From SIG603 sp964370115 (GTDB lineage Bacteria; Bacillota; Clostridia; Oscillospirales; Acutalibacteraceae): a DNA stretch of 7,156 bases. Location: contig CAYJIA010000077.1 of assembly GCA_964370115.1 (NCBI GenBank), positions 1 through 7,156 of the forward strand, written 5' to 3'. The notes beneath the pieces were generated by a model. The model worked only from the letters and a program-made list of their open reading frames with translations. It ran no database searches and was not told the origin of the DNA. Within the stretch, counting starts at the first letter, position 1. Each line of letters starts with the position of its first letter. A program made the position numbers and the translations under genes. Positions 5,296 through 7,156 of this stretch are shown one piece after another.

Positions 5296-6963
5296 ATGAT
5301 AAGAGGTTACCAGTTAAGAGACGCTATAATCTCCGGTTCAAATAATCTACTTAACAATCAAAAATATGTAGACGACCTAAACATTTTCCCTGTTCCAGAC
5401 GGTGACACAGGAACAAATATGTCTATGACAATAAACGCTGCAGCAAAGGAGCTTCAAAACCTTCCCGACAGTGTAACTGTTGCAGAAGTGGCAAAAATTG
5501 CCGCATCTACAATGCTAAGAGGAGCCAGAGGAAACTCAGGCGTTATACTTTCACTATTATTCCGCGGTTTCTCAAAAGGCCTTAGTGGCATGGAAACAGC
5601 AAATGGCACAGCGCTTGTAAACGCTCTAAGCCTAGGCGTTGAAGCCGCCTATTCTGCGGTTATGAAACCAACAGAGGGCACTATGCTTACCGTTTCAAGA
5701 CTTGCTGCAGAAGTCGGACGCTCGGCGTCGAGCATAGACAGCGGAACCACATATGTATGGGGAGCCGCTTGCATGGGCGCTGCTGAATCTTTAAGAGAAA
5801 CACCAGAGCTATTACCCGTACTCAAAAAAGCAGGCGTAGTAGACGCAGGCGGTCAAGGCCTTTGCTTTATATTTGACGGTATGCTTGCAGTGTTTAAGCA
5901 TGGCGACATAGTTAAACAGCAAGCACAAAGTGTCGACGTGAGCACAATTGAGGACGATTTCTTCAGAAGTGCCGCCGCAGAATTTGACGGAGAAATAAAC
6001 TACACCTACTGCACAGAATTTATAGTAAGCAGAGATGAAAGCGTCACCACAGATCCTTTAGAACTTAGAAAATATCTAGAAACTTTGGGCGACAGCGTTG
6101 TCGTTGTAGACGACGAGGAAATAATCAAGGCACATGTTCACACAGAAGAACCAGGAAACGCCTTGCAAAAAGCCTTAGAGTTCGGACAACTTGTCACTGT
6201 AAAGATAGAAAATATGCGTGAGCAACACAAAAACATGAGCAAATCCGATAACAAGGCAGTTTCTGTAAAAAAAGAGAAACTTGAAGCCGTTGAGCCAACA
6301 GACGGTGTAGGATTTGTTGCAGTTGCAGCCGGCGATGGCATAAAATCTTTGTTTGAAGATTTAGGCTGTACACATGTTGTAAGTGGTGGTCAAACCATGA
6401 ACCCAAGTACCGACGACATAGTCGAGGCTATTTTAGCAACACCTGCAAGTACAGTTTATGTGCTTCCAAACAACAAAAACATCATCATGGCTGCAGAGCA
6501 AGCAATACCGCTTGTCACCGACCGTGAAGTCATAGTAATTCCAACAAAAACCATACCTCAAGGCCTTTCTTCTATGCTGTCTTTCGACTTTGACGCAAGT
6601 GCACCACAAAACATTTCTGCAATGCAAGACGCGGCAGCTAATGTAAATACGGGACTTGTAACATTTGCCGCTAGAAACTCTGAGTACGGCGGACACAAAA
6701 TCAAAGAAAATGACATTTTAGGTCTTGTAAACGGCAAAATGGAATTTATCGAAAAAAATCCTGTAAACGCCTGCCTTCGTGTTACAAAAGATATGATGAG
6801 CAAAAAAACTTCTTTCATTACCATAATTTACGGAAGCGACGTCACTGCAGAGCAAGCTGACGAGGCATACAGACAAATTAGAAAGAAAGCCCCAGAGCAT
6901 GTAGAAATAAACCTAGTAGAGGGCAACCAACCTGTATATTACTTTATAGTTTCGGTTGAATAA
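5296..6963 (+). CDS. fakA: fatty acid kinase catalytic subunit FakA (DAK2 domain, YloV family)
   Basis: FakA transfers phosphate from ATP to a fatty acid held by a FakB (DegV-family) partner, feeding exogenous fatty acids into phospholipid synthesis in the cytoplasm. The protein has 555 aa, the usual size. The N-terminal DhaL/DAK2 kinase domain (about 5-200) has NIFPVPDGDTGTNMSMT with Mg-binding D35 and D37, RGARGNSGVILS (75-86) and DAGGQGL (183-189). The middle domain carries C239 and the pair H280/H282 (AHVHTEEPG), matching the conserved Cys and two His of FakA proteins. A lysine-rich linker (about 312-333) leads to the C-terminal DegV-like domain (about 337-555). I chose ATG 5296 over the in-frame GTG 5287 because of the ribosome binding site and because relatives begin close to this methionine. 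No fakB lies in the window. The gene appears to be transcribed alone and ends in a hairpin terminator. Confidence 0.95.
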   Translation: MIRGYQLRDAIISGSNNLLNNQKYVDDLNIFPVPDGDTGTNMSMTINAAAKELQNLPDSVTVAEVAKIAASTMLRGARGNSGVILSLLFRGFSKGLSGMETANGTALVNALSLGVEAAYSAVMKPTEGTMLTVSRLAAEVGRSASSIDSGTTYVWGAACMGAAESLRETPELLPVLKKAGVVDAGGQGLCFIFDGMLAVFKHGDIVKQQAQSVDVSTIEDDFFRSAAAEFDGEINYTYCTEFIVSRDESVTTDPLELRKYLETLGDSVVVVDDEEIIKAHVHTEEPGNALQKALEFGQLVTVKIENMREQHKNMSKSDNKAVSVKKEKLEAVEPTDGVGFVAVAAGDGIKSLFEDLGCTHVVSGGQTMNPSTDDIVEAILATPASTVYVLPNNKNIIMAAEQAIPLVTDREVIVIPTKTIPQGLSSMLSFDFDASAPQNISAMQDAAANVNTGLVTFAARNSEYGGHKIKENDILGLVNGKMEFIEKNPVNACLRVTKDMMSKKTSFITIIYGSDVTAEQADEAYRQIRKKAPEHVEINLVEGNQPVYYFIVSVE

Positions 6964-6972
6964 TTAAAAACG

Positions 6973-7003
6973 TAGGGCACGACGCTTTTGTCGTGCCCTA
7001 TAT
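6973..7003 (+). terminator. probable intrinsic terminator after fakA
   Basis: TAGGGCACGAC (6973-6983) pairs perfectly with GTCGTGCCCTA (6990-7000) across a GCTTTT loop, giving 11 bp that start 10 bp after the fakA stop. The following T-run is weak (TATTTG). The stem with its GTAGGG edge also resembles the palindrome at 4355-4373, so it may be a dispersed palindromic repeat that serves as a terminator. Confidence 0.75.
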
Positions 7004-7009
7004 TTGAAG

Positions 7010-7107
7010 TAATACGTAATAGTTAATAATTAATAATTAATAATTAATAATGAATAATTAATAATGAATAATTGTGGCGAAAATCCTTCGGATTTTTTAG
7101 TTTAAAA
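7010..7107 (+). repeat. copy 3 of the heptad-hairpin repeat, with nine heptads; right side may run past the window
   Basis: Nine consecutive 7-bp units run from 7010 to 7072: TAATACG, TAATAGT, four TAATAAT, then GAATAAT, TAATAAT, GAATAAT. The last unit merges into the core TTGTGGCGAAAA (7072-7083), identical to 4264-4275. Next comes a small hairpin AAAATCC-TTC-GGATTTT (7080-7096) ending TTTTTTA, then TTTAAAA (7101-7107), which is also present in copy 2. Over 28 core bases (7072-7099 against 4264-4291) 24 are identical. The inverted right arm seen in copy 2 is not visible before the window ends. The copy starts 9 bp after the fakA terminator stem. Confidence 0.75.
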
Positions 7108-7115
7108 GTTTTAAT

Positions 7116-7135
7116 CAAATTTTTACAAAAATTTG
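7116..7135. repeat. perfect A/T palindrome CAAATTTTT / AAAAATTTG
   Basis: Nine-base arms (7116-7124 and 7127-7135) are exact reverse complements around AC. The palindrome lies in the position where copy 2 of the heptad-hairpin repeat carries its second hairpin (4302-4316), so it may be the equivalent part of copy 3, although the sequences differ. From here to base 7156 I see no other feature. Confidence 0.6.
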
Positions 7136-7156
7136 CGGTTTCAAAAGGCAGAGCCT

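Noticed and set aside
6138..6900. Several minus-strand frames inside fakA
   Set aside because: They overlap one another opposite a conserved gene and have low-complexity or Cys/Ser-rich translations typical of antisense shadows.
7010..7072. Tandem repeats as a CRISPR array
   Set aside because: Units are 7 bp, contiguous and without spacers, and no cas genes are present.

Overview
The window carries four housekeeping genes of a low-GC, Gram-positive anaerobe-like bacterium (Bacillota, most likely class Clostridia). The evidence is a T-box-controlled threonyl-tRNA synthetase, a membrane-anchored RNase Y followed by YmdB, a FakA-type fatty acid kinase subunit, strong AGGAGG-type ribosome binding sites, and A/T-rich intergenic DNA. 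The genus cannot be named from the sequence alone.

Layout. Bases 1-90 hold a possible 3' end of an unknown gene, a 12-bp-arm palindrome and a strong bidirectional terminator. thrS (134-2068) is on the minus strand, behind a full T-box leader (about 2098-2357) with a threonine ACC specifier and its own promoter (2365-2394). Going the other way, a promoter at 2463-2492 and a leader of about 130 nt precede rny (2631-4184). A terminator and about 150 bp of repeats follow, then ymdB (4396-5166). A short A/T-rich spacer with a promoter and a 15-bp direct repeat leads to fakA (5296-6963), which ends in an 11-bp terminator hairpin. The last 150 bp are repeats.

How the genes relate. thrS charges tRNA-Thr and is switched by the charging state of that tRNA. 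RNase Y starts mRNA decay at the membrane, and YmdB is a metallophosphodiesterase commonly encoded next to it. FakA phosphorylates fatty acids held by a FakB partner that is not in the window. Apart from the rny-ymdB pair, these genes are not a pathway.

The most unusual signal is intergenic. Three copies of what looks like one small interspersed element lie at about 91-136, 4233-4347 and 7010-7107, all in the same orientation. Each has a tract of 7-bp units (TGAARAG or TAATAAT type) running into a core related to TTGTGGCGAAAA, then a small hairpin and TTTTTTA. Each starts 0-9 bp after a transcription terminator. The copy at 4.2 kb is flanked by heptads in inverted orientation, giving a MITE-like unit of about 115 bp. 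I see no new protein system, prophage, CRISPR array or RNA gene other than the T-box.
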